Shown: positions 1 through 8,691 of the stretch, piece after piece | Layout of the letters: the number at the start of each line of letters is the position of its first letter | Position numbering within the stretch: position 1 is the stretch's first letter | Source: Saccharothrix syringae | GTDB lineage: Bacteria > Actinomycetota > Actinomycetes > Mycobacteriales > Pseudonocardiaceae | DNA length: 64,000 nt | Assembly: GCF_009498035.1 (NCBI RefSeq) | Contig: NZ_CP034550.1 | Location: 6,200,001-6,264,000, forward strand | Direction: 5' to 3' | Translations under genes and position numbers: made by a program | The notes under the pieces: generated by a model | Told to the model about the DNA's origin: nothing | The model's input: only the letters and a program-made list of their open reading frames with translations | The model's database searches: none

Positions 1-15
1 GCCCTGGAAGTCGCG

Positions 16-53
16 GACTGGCAACCGGACAGTGTTGCAAACCTGCGCAATTC
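16..53. repeat. Dispersed ~38-bp repeat, copy A
   Basis: This stretch closely matches 3332-3370 in the same orientation and 38500-38538 in the opposite orientation. The shared core reads GGCARCCGGRCAGTGTT, three or four variable bases, then AACCTGCGC. Read on the minus strand it would lie upstream of a gene beyond the left edge, as copy B lies upstream of the minus-strand gene that follows. Its function is unknown; a promoter-proximal element or an old recombination site are both possible. Confidence 0.6.
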
Positions 54-142
54 TCCAGCGCGCAGTTGCGTTGGTTGGCCGAGCTCGACAGCCTTCCGAA
101 GAGGAATCGTTGATCTGTCGGTGGCACCTGTCCGCTGGGGTC

Positions 143-3100
143 CTACCGGCCGGGGTCGTCGCGCTGGTCGGGCATGGAGGGCTGTGGTGCGTCGTCCCGG
201 GTGGTCGCGGCGCAGTCGTCGACAGGCTCGGCGGCCAGGTCGAAAGCCACCGCGTGCTCGTGATGGCCTGTCAGGTTCAGGTCTCGGCGTAGTTGCGCCG
301 CGGCGCGCTGGTAGCGCGCCTCGTACAGCTCGGGGTCTTGTTCGGCGCATTCCCGCCATAGCGTCACTGCTTCGTGTTGTGCACGAAGCGCACCGTCGAG
401 GTCTCCCATCTCGCTCAAGATGACGCCGAGGCTGTACAGCGAGTGGGCCCGGTCGGGGCGGTGGCGGTCGGACTCGGCCTCGACCTCGGCCTCGGCCTCG
501 GCCAACTCACGGTAGATGGCCACGGTCTGCTCGATGGCGGTCAGCGCCTCCCGCGCCCGCCCCACGTCCCGCAAGCAGATGCCGAGGTTGTACAGCGAAT
601 CGGCCAGGTCGGGGCGGTGGCGGTCGGACTCGGCCTCGACCAACTCACGGTAGATGGCCACGGCCTGCTCGACAGCGGTCAGCGCCTCCCGCGCCCGCCC
701 CACCTCGCCCAGAATGGCGCCGAGGTTGTGCAGGGAGCTGGCCAGGTCGGCGCGGTGGCGTTCGGGCTCGGCCTCGGCCTCGGCCAGCACACGTCGGATG
801 GCCACGGCCTGCTCGACAGCGGTCAGCGCCTCCCGCGCCCGCCCCACCTCGCCCAAGATGGCGCCGAGGTTGTGCAGGGACCTGGCCAGGTCGGCGCGGT
901 GGCGATCAGGGTCGGCCTCGGCCAGCACACGGCAGTGATCCACGGCCTGCTCGGCGACGATCACTCCCTCCCGCGCCCGGCCCACCTCCACCAAGCAGGA
1001 CCCGAGGATGTGCAGAGACCTGGCCAGGTCGGCGCGGTGGCGATCAGGGTCGGCCTCGGCCTCGGCCAGCACACGTCGGATGGCCACGGCCTGCTCGGCG
1101 GCGGCCAGCGCCTCCCGCGCCCGGCCCACCTCCACCAAGCAGGACCCGAGGTTGTGCAGTGACACGGCCAGGTCGGCGCGGTGGCGATCAGGGTCGGCCT
1201 CGGCCAGCACACGGTAGTGATCCACGGCCTGCTCGGCGGCGGCCAGCGCCTCCCGCGCCCGGCCCACCTCCACCAAGCAGGACCCGAGGTTGTGCAGTGA
1301 CACGGCCAGGTCGGCGCGGTGGCGATCAGGGTCGGCCTCGGCCAGCACACGGTAGTGATCCACGGCCTGCTCGGCGGCGGCCAGCGCCTCCCGCGCCCGG
1401 CCCACCTCCACCAAGCAGGACCCGAGGTTGTGCAGCGATCGGGCCAGGTCGGCGCGGTGGCGATCAGGGTCGGCCTCGGCCAGCACACGGCAGTGATCCA
1501 CGGCCTGCTCGGCGACGGCCAGCGCCTCCCGCGCCCGCCCCACCTCCACCAAGCAGGACCCGAGGTTGTGCAGCGATCGGGCCAGGTCGAGGCGGTGGCG
1601 GTCGGGCTCGGCCTCGGCCAGCACACGGTAGTGCTCGACGCGGAGACGGGCTTGGGCCAGGGACAGGTACGGCAGCTCTGGGATGTCGTCCAGTGTGATG
1701 AGGCGCGTGCGCAGGTCGCTGTCGGTGCCGTAGGTGTCGATCAGGGCGGCGAGGGCGTGGTCGAGGGTGCGGCCGGTGACGCCGGTGGCCAGGACGGCGG
1801 CCAGCGCGTCGGGCAGAAGGTGTGGTTGGCGGGTGAGCAGGGCGGTGAGGTGGTCGAGCGCGTCGGGGAAGCTGCTGTGGGCGCGGGCCAGCACCGGCGC
1901 CACGGCCGGGACGTCGTCGTCGCGGAGCAGGCTCGGGGTCCGGGTGAGGGTGTCGAGCACCAGTCGTTCGCCGACCAGGTGGGGCCGCAGGTCCAGACGG
2001 TGGTCGGGGCCGGGCGGGTAGCGTCGGTGCGCCCAACGCGCCACCGCGACCCGCGACTCGCGTGTGGTGTCGTGGGAGAACTGGGGCACCCGGCGCAGCA
2101 ACTCCGCCGCCAGTTCCACACCCGCTGCCGGCAGCAGCGCCAACACGGCCACGGCCTCGGCCAGCACCTCCACATCACAGCCGGCCGGCAACCGCGGCAG
2201 GTCGGTCTGCCAGGAGCGCTGCTCCAACGTCACCAACTCGGTGACCAGGTCGGCCAGTGACCAGGTGCGGATGCCGCTGCGCCCCAACACCGCCAACAGC
2301 GCACGCGCGTGCAACACCAACGGGGTGTCCCCGTCGGCGCCGACCGGCCGGTCGGGCAGATCCGGGGCGGGCACACGCCACGCACGCGCGTAGGCCCGTA
2401 CCGCCTCGGCGAACCACCGCTGTCGGTCCGATGCCTCGCCGACCGGGGCCAGCACCTCCGCACGGGCCACCCGGGGCCGCACCTCGTCCGACAACAACCG
2501 CAGCGCCGCGTCGGTACGCGCCAGCAGCAACACCCGGAGCAGGTCCGGATGCCGCACCGCGCCGGTGATCAGGGTTTCCAGGGCGGATGCCGCCACGCGG
2601 TCGGCGTCGTCGACGATCACCAGCGTGGGATCCCCCGCGGCGGCGGTCCGCTCCACCACACCGGCCCCGTCCCCCACCAGACGACCCGCCACCCACCCCG
2701 CCGGCAGCGCCTCCGCCACGGCCAAGGCCAGGCGGCTCTTGCCCACCCCCGCCGGACCCGTCACCACCCGCACCACGTCACCTTGCGGATCCGGGGCGAC
2801 GCACCACGCCAGCAGATCCCCACGCACCGTGCTGCGTCCCCACAACGGGGTGGGGGTGAACGGCGCGGTCAACCACCCCACCACCGCACCCACCCCCGGC
2901 ACCCGACCATCCGGCCGCACCGGGGATCCCTCCGGCACCGGGGATGCCGGAGGCGGCGGCCGCAACACCCCCAACAACTCGTCACGGGCTTCCCGCAGGT
3001 CACGCCGGTCCCGCACCGCCTGCCACACCGCCAACCCCACCTGCACCAGCACCAGCACCAGCAGGCCGGCGGTCCACGCCCAGGAGAACTCGTCGGTGGC

Positions 3101-3184
3101 CAGGTTGGTCACCACACCCGCCCCGGCCGCCACCGGCACCGACACCGACCCGTGCCACACCCGCAGCACCCACAACCGCCTCAC
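143..3184 (-). CDS. Membrane-anchored P-loop NTPase with TPR repeat array
   Basis: About 1013 residues. A hydrophobic segment near residues 36-55 should anchor the protein. A Walker A motif GPAGVGKS lies near residues 143-150 and a Walker B-like LVIVDDAD near 190. A helical middle region follows, then nine to ten TPR-type helical repeats from about residue 520 to the C-terminus. The TPR units are about 46 residues and nearly identical at DNA level, with a 138-bp period clear between 1161 and 1437. The architecture is that of STAND signalling ATPases, which oligomerise after ligand sensing by the repeats. No separate effector domain is visible. The frame is open to 3283 and there is no strong ribosome binding site; the GTG at 3184 behind a G-run was chosen, and later GTGs are possible. 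Confidence 0.8.
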   Translation of the reverse strand: MRRLWVLRVWHGSVSVPVAAGAGVVTNLATDEFSWAWTAGLLVLVLVQVGLAVWQAVRDRRDLREARDELLGVLRPPPPASPVPEGSPVRPDGRVPGVGAVVGWLTAPFTPTPLWGRSTVRGDLLAWCVAPDPQGDVVRVVTGPAGVGKSRLALAVAEALPAGWVAGRLVGDGAGVVERTAAAGDPTLVIVDDADRVAASALETLITGAVRHPDLLRVLLLARTDAALRLLSDEVRPRVARAEVLAPVGEASDRQRWFAEAVRAYARAWRVPAPDLPDRPVGADGDTPLVLHARALLAVLGRSGIRTWSLADLVTELVTLEQRSWQTDLPRLPAGCDVEVLAEAVAVLALLPAAGVELAAELLRRVPQFSHDTTRESRVAVARWAHRRYPPGPDHRLDLRPHLVGERLVLDTLTRTPSLLRDDDVPAVAPVLARAHSSFPDALDHLTALLTRQPHLLPDALAAVLATGVTGRTLDHALAALIDTYGTDSDLRTRLITLDDIPELPYLSLAQARLRVEHYRVLAEAEPDRHRLDLARSLHNLGSCLVEVGRAREALAVAEQAVDHCRVLAEADPDRHRADLARSLHNLGSCLVEVGRAREALAAAEQAVDHYRVLAEADPDRHRADLAVSLHNLGSCLVEVGRAREALAAAEQAVDHYRVLAEADPDRHRADLAVSLHNLGSCLVEVGRAREALAAAEQAVAIRRVLAEAEADPDRHRADLARSLHILGSCLVEVGRAREGVIVAEQAVDHCRVLAEADPDRHRADLARSLHNLGAILGEVGRAREALTAVEQAVAIRRVLAEAEAEPERHRADLASSLHNLGAILGEVGRAREALTAVEQAVAIYRELVEAESDRHRPDLADSLYNLGICLRDVGRAREALTAIEQTVAIYRELAEAEAEVEAESDRHRPDRAHSLYSLGVILSEMGDLDGALRAQHEAVTLWRECAEQDPELYEARYQRAAAQLRRDLNLTGHHEHAVAFDLAAEPVDDCAATTRDDAPQPSMPDQRDDPGR

Positions 3185-3331
3185 CCCCCGACTGTCGCAG
3201 ACACCCCCACCCCCGTAACCAGAAACCACGCCGAGCCACCCGAACCGACGCACACACGACAGACACCACCCCCTCCAGCCCACCTCTTCCCCAGGTCAAC
3301 GCCCACATACGATCGTCTGCGGCGCCGCTGT

Positions 3332-3370
3332 GACCGGCAGCCGGGCAGTGTTCGAAACCTGCGCGGTGCC
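3332..3370. repeat. Dispersed ~39-bp repeat, copy B
   Basis: Same orientation as the copy at 16-53, so the NTPase/TPR gene is bracketed by direct repeats about 3.3 kb apart. It also sits about 150 bp upstream of that gene's start on the minus strand. The bracketing arrangement suits either a regulatory role or past recombination. Confidence 0.6.
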
Positions 3371-3678
3371 TCGGCTGCCGCGTCCTTCACGCCCGATTGG
3401 CGAGGGTCCGCAGGCCACCTCGGAGGAAGTACTTCGCATCCCCGTCCGCGCGGGAGGGTGTCGCGGTCGGCCCGCGACGGTCTGACTGGCGACCTGGTAG
3501 CTGGGACGGGTTGCCGGTGGTGGCCGGTGCGGCCACCGGTGCCGGGTACGGCGTGGACCCGTGTCTGCCGGGGGCGGTGTCGGTGGTGATCGGCTTGCCG
3601 GACTCGCCGGTTGTCGTGGAAGCCGTGTGTTCCGGGAGTGTCGGGACGAGGTGGTCGAGAAGGGGCGGGACGATGGTG
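3371..3678. other. Intergenic, no supported gene
   Basis: Open frames exist on both strands, but none has a convincing start with a ribosome binding site or a protein-like composition. No hairpin or repeat stands out apart from the repeat copy at its left edge. Confidence 0.4.
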
Positions 3679-4206
3679 TCAGCGCTGTGTTCCGGCCCAT
3701 TCTTCGACACTGCGGAACACGTGGGGAAAGGCGACGATCGTATTCTGGAAGTCGGAGACGACCGGGACATCCTGGTTCGCGATGCGCAGCTCTTCCGTGA
3801 ATACGGCTGCCAGCCAGTGCGGCAGGGGCGCGTCGGGAGCGAATCCTGTTACCGGGAGTTCGTCGGATGGGGCTGTGCCCGTGTCGTTCACGGGTTCCAG
3901 GACCATGATGACCTTCGCCCGCCTGTCGTACTCGCCTCTCATGACCTGGAGCCACATGTCGGACACGGGGACGGGTGCGAGGCGGTGGTCACGGGGCTCG
4001 GATCCCCGCTGTGGGTTGGCGATCGCCGATGTCCCCCGGGCGATGGGGGTGATCGCGGTCGCCCCGTCTTCGCGCAGGATCTGTTCCACGAACGGCAGGT
4101 GCGAAATCTCTCGCGCCGTATCGGTGTGAATGACCAGCACGGGGGTGTCGTAGTCGAATCCCATGGTGCGGGTTCTCGTGACGAAGGTCAGGTATCCGAT
4201 GGTCAT
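3679..4206 (-). CDS. Hypothetical protein, 175 aa
   Basis: The protein has natural composition and GC-rich third positions. It begins at an ATG with GGAG four to five bases upstream. No signal peptide or membrane segment is seen, so it is probably cytoplasmic. Features such as HTDTAREISHLPFVEQIL and a central acidic/hydrophobic pattern suggest a compact alpha/beta fold, but I do not recognise the family. A second ATG at 4164 could also serve. The next gene upstream lies 134 bp away on the same strand, so transcription in one unit is possible. Confidence 0.65.
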   Translation of the reverse strand: MTIGYLTFVTRTRTMGFDYDTPVLVIHTDTAREISHLPFVEQILREDGATAITPIARGTSAIANPQRGSEPRDHRLAPVPVSDMWLQVMRGEYDRRAKVIMVLEPVNDTGTAPSDELPVTGFAPDAPLPHWLAAVFTEELRIANQDVPVVSDFQNTIVAFPHVFRSVEEWAGTQR

Positions 4207-4340
4207 CGGTCTCCGATCGTATCGGCGAGGAATGGTGATGGGGTGTGCGGTTGTTCGTCGGTGAACCTGTCGGCGACTTTACCGGGGAACGCGGCGCCGG
4301 ACTGCCCCGGGAATCGCGTCTCCGGACGCGGCCGGGTCGC

Positions 4341-5042
4341 TCACCGTTGACCGTCTTCGGTGCCGGGCGGTGCGCTGTAGGCGTTGCGCAGGTCGTCCAC
4401 GAGCTGTTGCCGGTCCGGGGTCAGCGGGTGGCGGTAGAACCTGTCGGGGCGGAACGTCATCGTGGACCACAGCACGCCCTGCTCCCCGTCCCGTCCGTCA
4501 CGGACGTAGAGGCGCAGCCCTCCCCTGTGCAGCGGCCCGCCGAGCGGCACCTCGACGGCGTCCGCGGGCGGCGTGTCCGACGGTTCGCCGTCGAGGGGGC
4601 CGCCCATTTCGGCCTTCGCCACCAGGCGGTGGATCTCGTTGTCCAGGATGCGCCTGTCCCTCTCCTTTCGCTGCGCCCTGCGTCGCGCCTCGGCCGCCGC
4701 GTCGGCTTCGGGGTCCTGCGGTCCGAGGAACGCGGTGACCTCGTCCTCGGTGGCGGGGCGGACGCGGGCGGCGTAGACGGTTCCGCGGTCGTCGCCGACG
4801 CCGAACGAGAGGCCGTCGGACTTCCAGTACTCCTGGGCGACCTCCAGCGGGACGACGTATCCCACCAGCTTGTCCTCGTCGACGGGGGCGTACTGGCGGG
4901 GAGTGGTGAAGTCGGGGTGCTGCGTCTTCCACCACCACACCTTCGTGACCTGCCCGACGACGTAGCGCGTGCCGCCGTTGCCGGATCCGCGTGTCACGAT
5001 CATCTCGCCGGGGCCGGCGACCAGATCCTCGGGCTTGACCAT
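4341..5042 (-). CDS. Hypothetical protein of the 'VRPAT' paralogous family
   Basis: 233 residues. The ATG at 5042 is preceded by AGGAG at seven bases, which decides the start; the frame runs on upstream but is arginine-rich there and probably not coding. The segment ARVRPATEDEVTAF resembles TLVRPATEQEA in the protein at 10013-10903 and AVVRPATPDEA at 38539-38823. All three share an alternation of tryptophan/tyrosine-rich beta-type stretches, and a charged helix (about residues 125-145 here) follows the motif. The function is unknown. The gene diverges from the operon starting at 5523 across a large palindrome. Confidence 0.75.
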   Translation of the reverse strand: MVKPEDLVAGPGEMIVTRGSGNGGTRYVVGQVTKVWWWKTQHPDFTTPRQYAPVDEDKLVGYVVPLEVAQEYWKSDGLSFGVGDDRGTVYAARVRPATEDEVTAFLGPQDPEADAAAEARRRAQRKERDRRILDNEIHRLVAKAEMGGPLDGEPSDTPPADAVEVPLGGPLHRGGLRLYVRDGRDGEQGVLWSTMTFRPDRFYRHPLTPDRQQLVDDLRNAYSAPPGTEDGQR

Positions 5043-5282
5043 GATGTTTCTCCTGGGGAACGGAAAGCCGGAAACCGCACCGCCGCAGCGGCGGGTCGCC
5101 CGCGACCGGCACAGGCGGTTCACCCGCGCGGTCGCGGTGGTCGGCGAACACCGGAAGCAACCCGCGTCGCGGGGCCGCCGTGCGCCCGCAGTGCTCGCAG
5201 GCCCCGACCTGGACCTCGCCGAACGTTCGGGCCACGGTCTTGCTCCGTGCGGAGCGGGACGGACGGAACGCAGCGTGCACTG

Positions 5283-5358
5283 CCCATCCCCGCGGGCGCG
5301 GGGTTCCCGGCGGACGCGCCGGGCGAGCCTCGATCCACCCCGTGTGCACGGGGAACAC
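5283..5358. repeat. Degenerate CRISPR-like palindromic repeat pair
   Basis: Two short palindromic blocks, CCCCGCGGGCGCGGGG (5288-5303) and CCCCGTGTGCACGGGG (5338-5353), resemble the stems of actinobacterial type I-E CRISPR repeats. Their flanks are similar (AT or A before, TTCC or AACAC after). They are 50 bp apart rather than the usual 61, so this is at most a decayed remnant. No cas gene is near. Confidence 0.25.
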
Positions 5359-5414
5359 GCCGGGGACCGTGCCGAACGCGACGGCCCTCGACGATCGACC
5401 CAATCGTACCTGTG

Positions 5415-5468
5415 GGGTACTGTCAAGGTTGTCTGTAGGGTACCCTACAGACAACCTTGAGAGTACCC
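5415..5468. promoter_or_regulatory. 54-bp near-perfect palindrome between divergent genes
   Basis: An inner 38-bp perfect inverted repeat (TCAAGG...CCTTGA, 5423-5460, centred on GGGTACCC) extends to 54 bp with a single mismatched pair at 5422/5461. The core GGGTAC recurs at 5415, 5438 and 5482, and as its complement at 5465. It is AT-richer than its surroundings and lies between divergent start codons at 5042 and 5523. It is most likely a multi-site operator controlling both directions. The product of 5523-6503, which ends in a helix-turn-helix-like segment, is one candidate binder. Confidence 0.7.
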
Positions 5469-5522
5469 GAGAAGAGGTGTCGGGTACTCGGGGCCACGAG
5501 TGGTCACCTCACCGGAGGGTTC

Positions 5523-6503
5523 ATGTCCGCAGCGTCGATCCACCTCGCCGTCAGCGCCGTACTGCTGCGCGAACTCCTGGCGTCGGGCAGGGCGCGTGAC
5601 ACCACCTCCGAGCAGGCGGCGCTGGTGCTGTCCGGACGCGGATTCGTCGTCGAACGCCATCAGGTCTCCGGGAACGGATTGCGTGACGGGATGAGCGGTG
5701 CGCTGGTGTGCACCGCGCGCGATCTGCTTGTCGGCGCCGGGACCGATGCCGACGACGACGCGGTGGTCCGGTGGGCGCTGGACAGGTTCGACGGGCTGCG
5801 GGTGCCCGGCGAGGACGGCCGCGCCGACCCCAGGTCCGACGAGGACGTCGTGGTCGGCCGACCCGAGGGCGCCGGTGCCCGGCTGACCGACGGCGAGGAC
5901 CCGCGCGAGTGGGTCCGCGGCTGGCTGTGGACCGACCGCGCCCGCGGGCGTCACCTGGTCGACCTGCTGTGGATTACCGCGGCCGGGCGCTACATCGAGT
6001 GTCCGGCGGCGCTGGCGGTCCGGTGGGAGCCGGACGACACACCCCCCGCCCACGACACCGACAGGCCCTGGCGGTGGATCACCCCGGAGCAGGCCGCCCG
6101 CACGGTGTTCGAGGCCGAGCGCGACACCCGGGACGAGCTGGCCGACGATCCCAACCACGCGCCGCAGTACCGGGTGGCCGAGCACGAACTGCCGCCGCTG
6201 CTGCGCGCGGCCCGCCTGGCCGGCCGCCTGGCACGGACGCTGCCGGTGGTGCCGGCGCAGACGCTGGTGCCCGCACACGGCGGCGCCCTGACCGTCCTGA
6301 CCGACCCACACCTCCTGGTCGCCGCGGAACACGACCTCGCCGTGATCACCCGCCTGGTCCGCGACGTGCTCCAGGCCGACCTCGGCGCCCTGCGCCGCCG
6401 GCAGATCGACGAGCTGGTGGAGCGCACCGGTTCGGTCACCGGTGCCGCGACGCTGCTGGGCGTGCGGCCCAACACCCTGTCCAGGCAGCGCAGCGGCCGC
6501 TGA
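5523..6503 (+). CDS. Hypothetical protein with C-terminal helix-turn-helix-like segment
   Basis: 326 residues. The start is the ATG behind GGAGG at four bases; an in-frame start at 5457 would fall inside the palindrome. The N-terminal half has an alpha/beta composition with a WVRGWLWTDRARGRHLVDLL stretch. The last 30 residues (VERTGSVTGAATLLGVRPNT and on) look like a Fis-type or CENP-B-like helix-turn-helix that selects DNA. It may be a transcriptional regulator of its own operon, but the body of the protein matches no family I know. It is followed after 29 bp by the next gene on the same strand. Confidence 0.7.
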   Translation: MSAASIHLAVSAVLLRELLASGRARDTTSEQAALVLSGRGFVVERHQVSGNGLRDGMSGALVCTARDLLVGAGTDADDDAVVRWALDRFDGLRVPGEDGRADPRSDEDVVVGRPEGAGARLTDGEDPREWVRGWLWTDRARGRHLVDLLWITAAGRYIECPAALAVRWEPDDTPPAHDTDRPWRWITPEQAARTVFEAERDTRDELADDPNHAPQYRVAEHELPPLLRAARLAGRLARTLPVVPAQTLVPAHGGALTVLTDPHLLVAAEHDLAVITRLVRDVLQADLGALRRRQIDELVERTGSVTGAATLLGVRPNTLSRQRSGR

Positions 6504-6532
6504 CCGACACCGTCCGGAAGGAGGGCACCCCG

Positions 6533-7477
6533 ATGCCCCCACACGAGGACCCCGTCACGCCACCGCCCACGGAGACGGTGACGATGGCCTGCCGCCACCA
6601 GGTCGAGATGCCGGCCGCCGACGCCGCCCGCTGGGCCAACCGGGATCCGGTCACCGGCACGGTGACCGGCAGCAACTTCCTGTGCCACACCTGCGGCGAC
6701 GCCCGGCGCGCCCTGGCCGGGCAGCTGGTCGAGCAGGTCGTGGCCGCCGGGTACCGGGGCCTGCGCGGCACCCCCGAGCAGATCGAGCGGGCCCTGCCGG
6801 TGCGCGAGCACGTGCTGGCCTGGGCCACCCGGGTCGCCGAGACCATCGACCGCGACGTGACCCGGGCGCGCGCCCGGGCCGAGCGCACCGGCAACACCGA
6901 CCACCTCGACCGCCGCCAACGCGCCCGCGAACTGCTGATCACCGCGCCGGCCCGGGTCCGCGACGCCGCCTGGTACCTGCGCTACCGGGGCGCGCTCACC
7001 CGCGGCGACACCGGCTCCCTGCTGCGCGACCTGGTCCTCACCGCCGAGGAACGCACCGAGATCGGCCGCCGCAACCTCGACGGCATGGCCGAGGTCACCG
7101 GCGGCATGTGGCGACTGGACAACCTCTCCCGCATGAACCACATCCCGACCTCCGCCGACCCCGCAGCCGACCCCGCAGCCGACCCCGCAGTCGACCAGGA
7201 CGGCGACCTCGACCACGGTCCGGACGGGGACGACGAGCGCGGGGACCGGCGGCACGCCGAGGAGGACCGGCCGCTCTTCACCGCCGAGGAATGGTTCGAC
7301 CACGGCCGTGATCTGCCCGCCGAGCTGACCGCGGACAGCACCGACGCCGAGCTGATCGCCTTGGCCGAAGCGCAGGAACGCCTCGCCGCCGCCCTGGTGC
7401 CGCATCGCCGCGCAGTGCTGGCGGGTGCTCTGTCCTACCTGCGCGCCCAGCGGTCGCGGCGGGCCCGATCCGGCTGA
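6533..7477 (+). CDS. Hypothetical protein, 314 aa
   Basis: The ATG is preceded by GGAAGGAGG at eight bases, a very strong site. A CRHQ / CHTCG pair of cysteine motifs near residues 20 and 47 could bind zinc. Residues 90-180 are rich in charged helices. A low-complexity acidic linker carries three ADPA units from a short tandem DNA repeat (about 7156-7190). The C-terminal 80 residues are helical. No enzyme motif is visible. It is co-directional with 5523-6503 and 7569-8246 and probably in one operon under the palindromic control region. Confidence 0.7.
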   Translation: MPPHEDPVTPPPTETVTMACRHQVEMPAADAARWANRDPVTGTVTGSNFLCHTCGDARRALAGQLVEQVVAAGYRGLRGTPEQIERALPVREHVLAWATRVAETIDRDVTRARARAERTGNTDHLDRRQRARELLITAPARVRDAAWYLRYRGALTRGDTGSLLRDLVLTAEERTEIGRRNLDGMAEVTGGMWRLDNLSRMNHIPTSADPAADPAADPAVDQDGDLDHGPDGDDERGDRRHAEEDRPLFTAEEWFDHGRDLPAELTADSTDAELIALAEAQERLAAALVPHRRAVLAGALSYLRAQRSRRARSG

Positions 7478-7569
7478 ACCCGTACAAGGTCGATTCCGAG
7501 GAGTACGAACTGGTGATGCGGACGCGGCAGCGGGTCCAGGAGATGCTCGGCGCCCCCGAGGAGGGCTGA
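7468..7569 (+). CDS. Possible small ORF with unclear start
   Basis: A third frame encodes an acidic helical tail containing NPYKVDSEEYELVMRTRQRV and ends in TGA at 7567-7569, overlapping the ATG of the next gene by one base. That overlap and the protein-like composition suggest a translated product. No ATG or GTG lies upstream in frame before the overlap with 6533-7477. The start may be the ATG at 7516, giving only 17 residues, or a frameshift may have cut it off from an upstream start. Confidence 0.3.
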   Translation: MRLNPYKVDSEEYELVMRTRQRVQEMLGAPEEG

Positions 7570-8246
7570 TGCGGTACGGCGAGGCGGATGGGAGCGGCCG
7601 CTACGGGATCGTGGACACCGACGCCGACGGCAATCTCATCTGTCACGAGTGCGGGCAGGCGTACGCGTTTCTGGGTCGCCACATCCGCGCGCACGGGATC
7701 GACCCCGACATCTACCGTGAACGGCACGGGCTGGGCCGGGGGACCGCGCTGGCGTCGCAGTCGATCCGGTCGGAGATGCGCGAGGTCGGCAAGGCGAAGG
7801 TGGACGCGCCCTGGTGGCCGAAGTTCAAGGCGGCGGGCGACGCCGCCATGCCCGAGCGTCAGCACGCCGCCCGTGCCGCGCACGCACAGGGAATGCGCCC
7901 GCAGGTCCGACGCATGAGGCAGGAGGGTGCGCGCGAGTGGTTCGGCCCCGCCAACCTCGCCCGCCGCAATCCTACGGTGTACACGTGCACGGTGTGCGGT
8001 GCGCAGTGGTGCCGTCTCGGTAAGGGCAGGCCCCCGACGCTGTGCTCGGACGCCTGCCGCGTCCGGAAACTGGGCTGGGATCCCCGCGCGACCCGCACCA
8101 CGCTGACGCGGCCCGCACAGGTGGACTGGACGGTGTCGATCCCGGAGATCCGGGCGCAGTGGGTGGAACCCGAGGAGATCGCCGAGAAGATGGGCCTGTC
8201 CCGGTCCACGGTGTATCGGGTTCTACGGCAGGAACGCGCCGGTTGA
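7569..8246 (+). CDS. ROS/MucR-type zinc-finger DNA-binding protein
   Basis: 225 residues; the ATG lies behind GAGGAGG. The N-terminus has CHECGQAYAFLGRHIRAH followed by GIDPDIYRERHGL, the signature layout of ROS/MucR zinc fingers. A second cysteine set (CTVCG, then CSDAC about 25 residues later) suggests another metal site near residues 140-170. The C-terminus (EEIAEKMGLSRSTVYRVL) is a classical helix-turn-helix. It is probably a transcriptional regulator of the operon or of the accessory region. Its start overlaps a stop codon by one base, implying translational coupling. Confidence 0.8.
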   Translation: MRYGEADGSGRYGIVDTDADGNLICHECGQAYAFLGRHIRAHGIDPDIYRERHGLGRGTALASQSIRSEMREVGKAKVDAPWWPKFKAAGDAAMPERQHAARAAHAQGMRPQVRRMRQEGAREWFGPANLARRNPTVYTCTVCGAQWCRLGKGRPPTLCSDACRVRKLGWDPRATRTTLTRPAQVDWTVSIPEIRAQWVEPEEIAEKMGLSRSTVYRVLRQERAG

Positions 8247-8691
8247 GGGCAGCGCACTGGTCGGGCCGCCACCAGGACCGACCGACCGTGGTGCGCCCGG
8301 AGGGCCGCCTGTGCCTCCTCGCGCAGGCGGGGTCGACACCGGTCGATGCCTCTCCGGCACCGCGTGAACCGATGTCCGGCCAACGCACGCGCCACCCGCG
8401 GCGTCGGGCCGACACCGACTTCGGGAACCGCGGCCACCGCGATCAACGCGGCCTCCAGCGGGGTACCCGACTCCGTCAACTCGGCATCCGGCTCGGGGGC
8501 TGCACGCCGCACCCCCGCGACCCCCGTGTGGTGACCGGCGGCACGGCGGCCACGGTGCCAATGTGGCTGCCGCTCGCACGGCACCCCGACCACAGCGGAC
8601 ATCGGAGCGAGCCTGGACGCCGGGCAGCCGGCAGGCCGGCAGTCGGTGGCCACCGCCGTCCCGGCACAGCCTGTTCTCACCCGTTGTCGCG
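8247..8691. other. Intergenic stretch between convergent genes, no supported gene
   Basis: Both flanking genes end toward this stretch. Open frames on both strands reflect the high GC content; none has a start with a ribosome binding site and a matching stop. No clear hairpin was found. Confidence 0.4.

Noticed and set aside
1159..1698. Long + strand frames rich in Arg/Pro/Ala opposite the first NTPase
   Set aside because: They are shadows of the GC-rich TPR repeats; composition is unnatural and repeats mirror the minus-strand gene.
3350..3362. TTCGAAACC resembling a tRNA T-arm
   Set aside because: No acceptor or anticodon arms can be formed around it, and it is part of the dispersed repeat. 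No tRNA was found anywhere in the window.
3387..3770. Minus-strand 127-aa frame overlapping the end of 3679-4206
   Set aside because: Pro/Thr/Arg-rich and without its own start signal; looks like a shadow frame.
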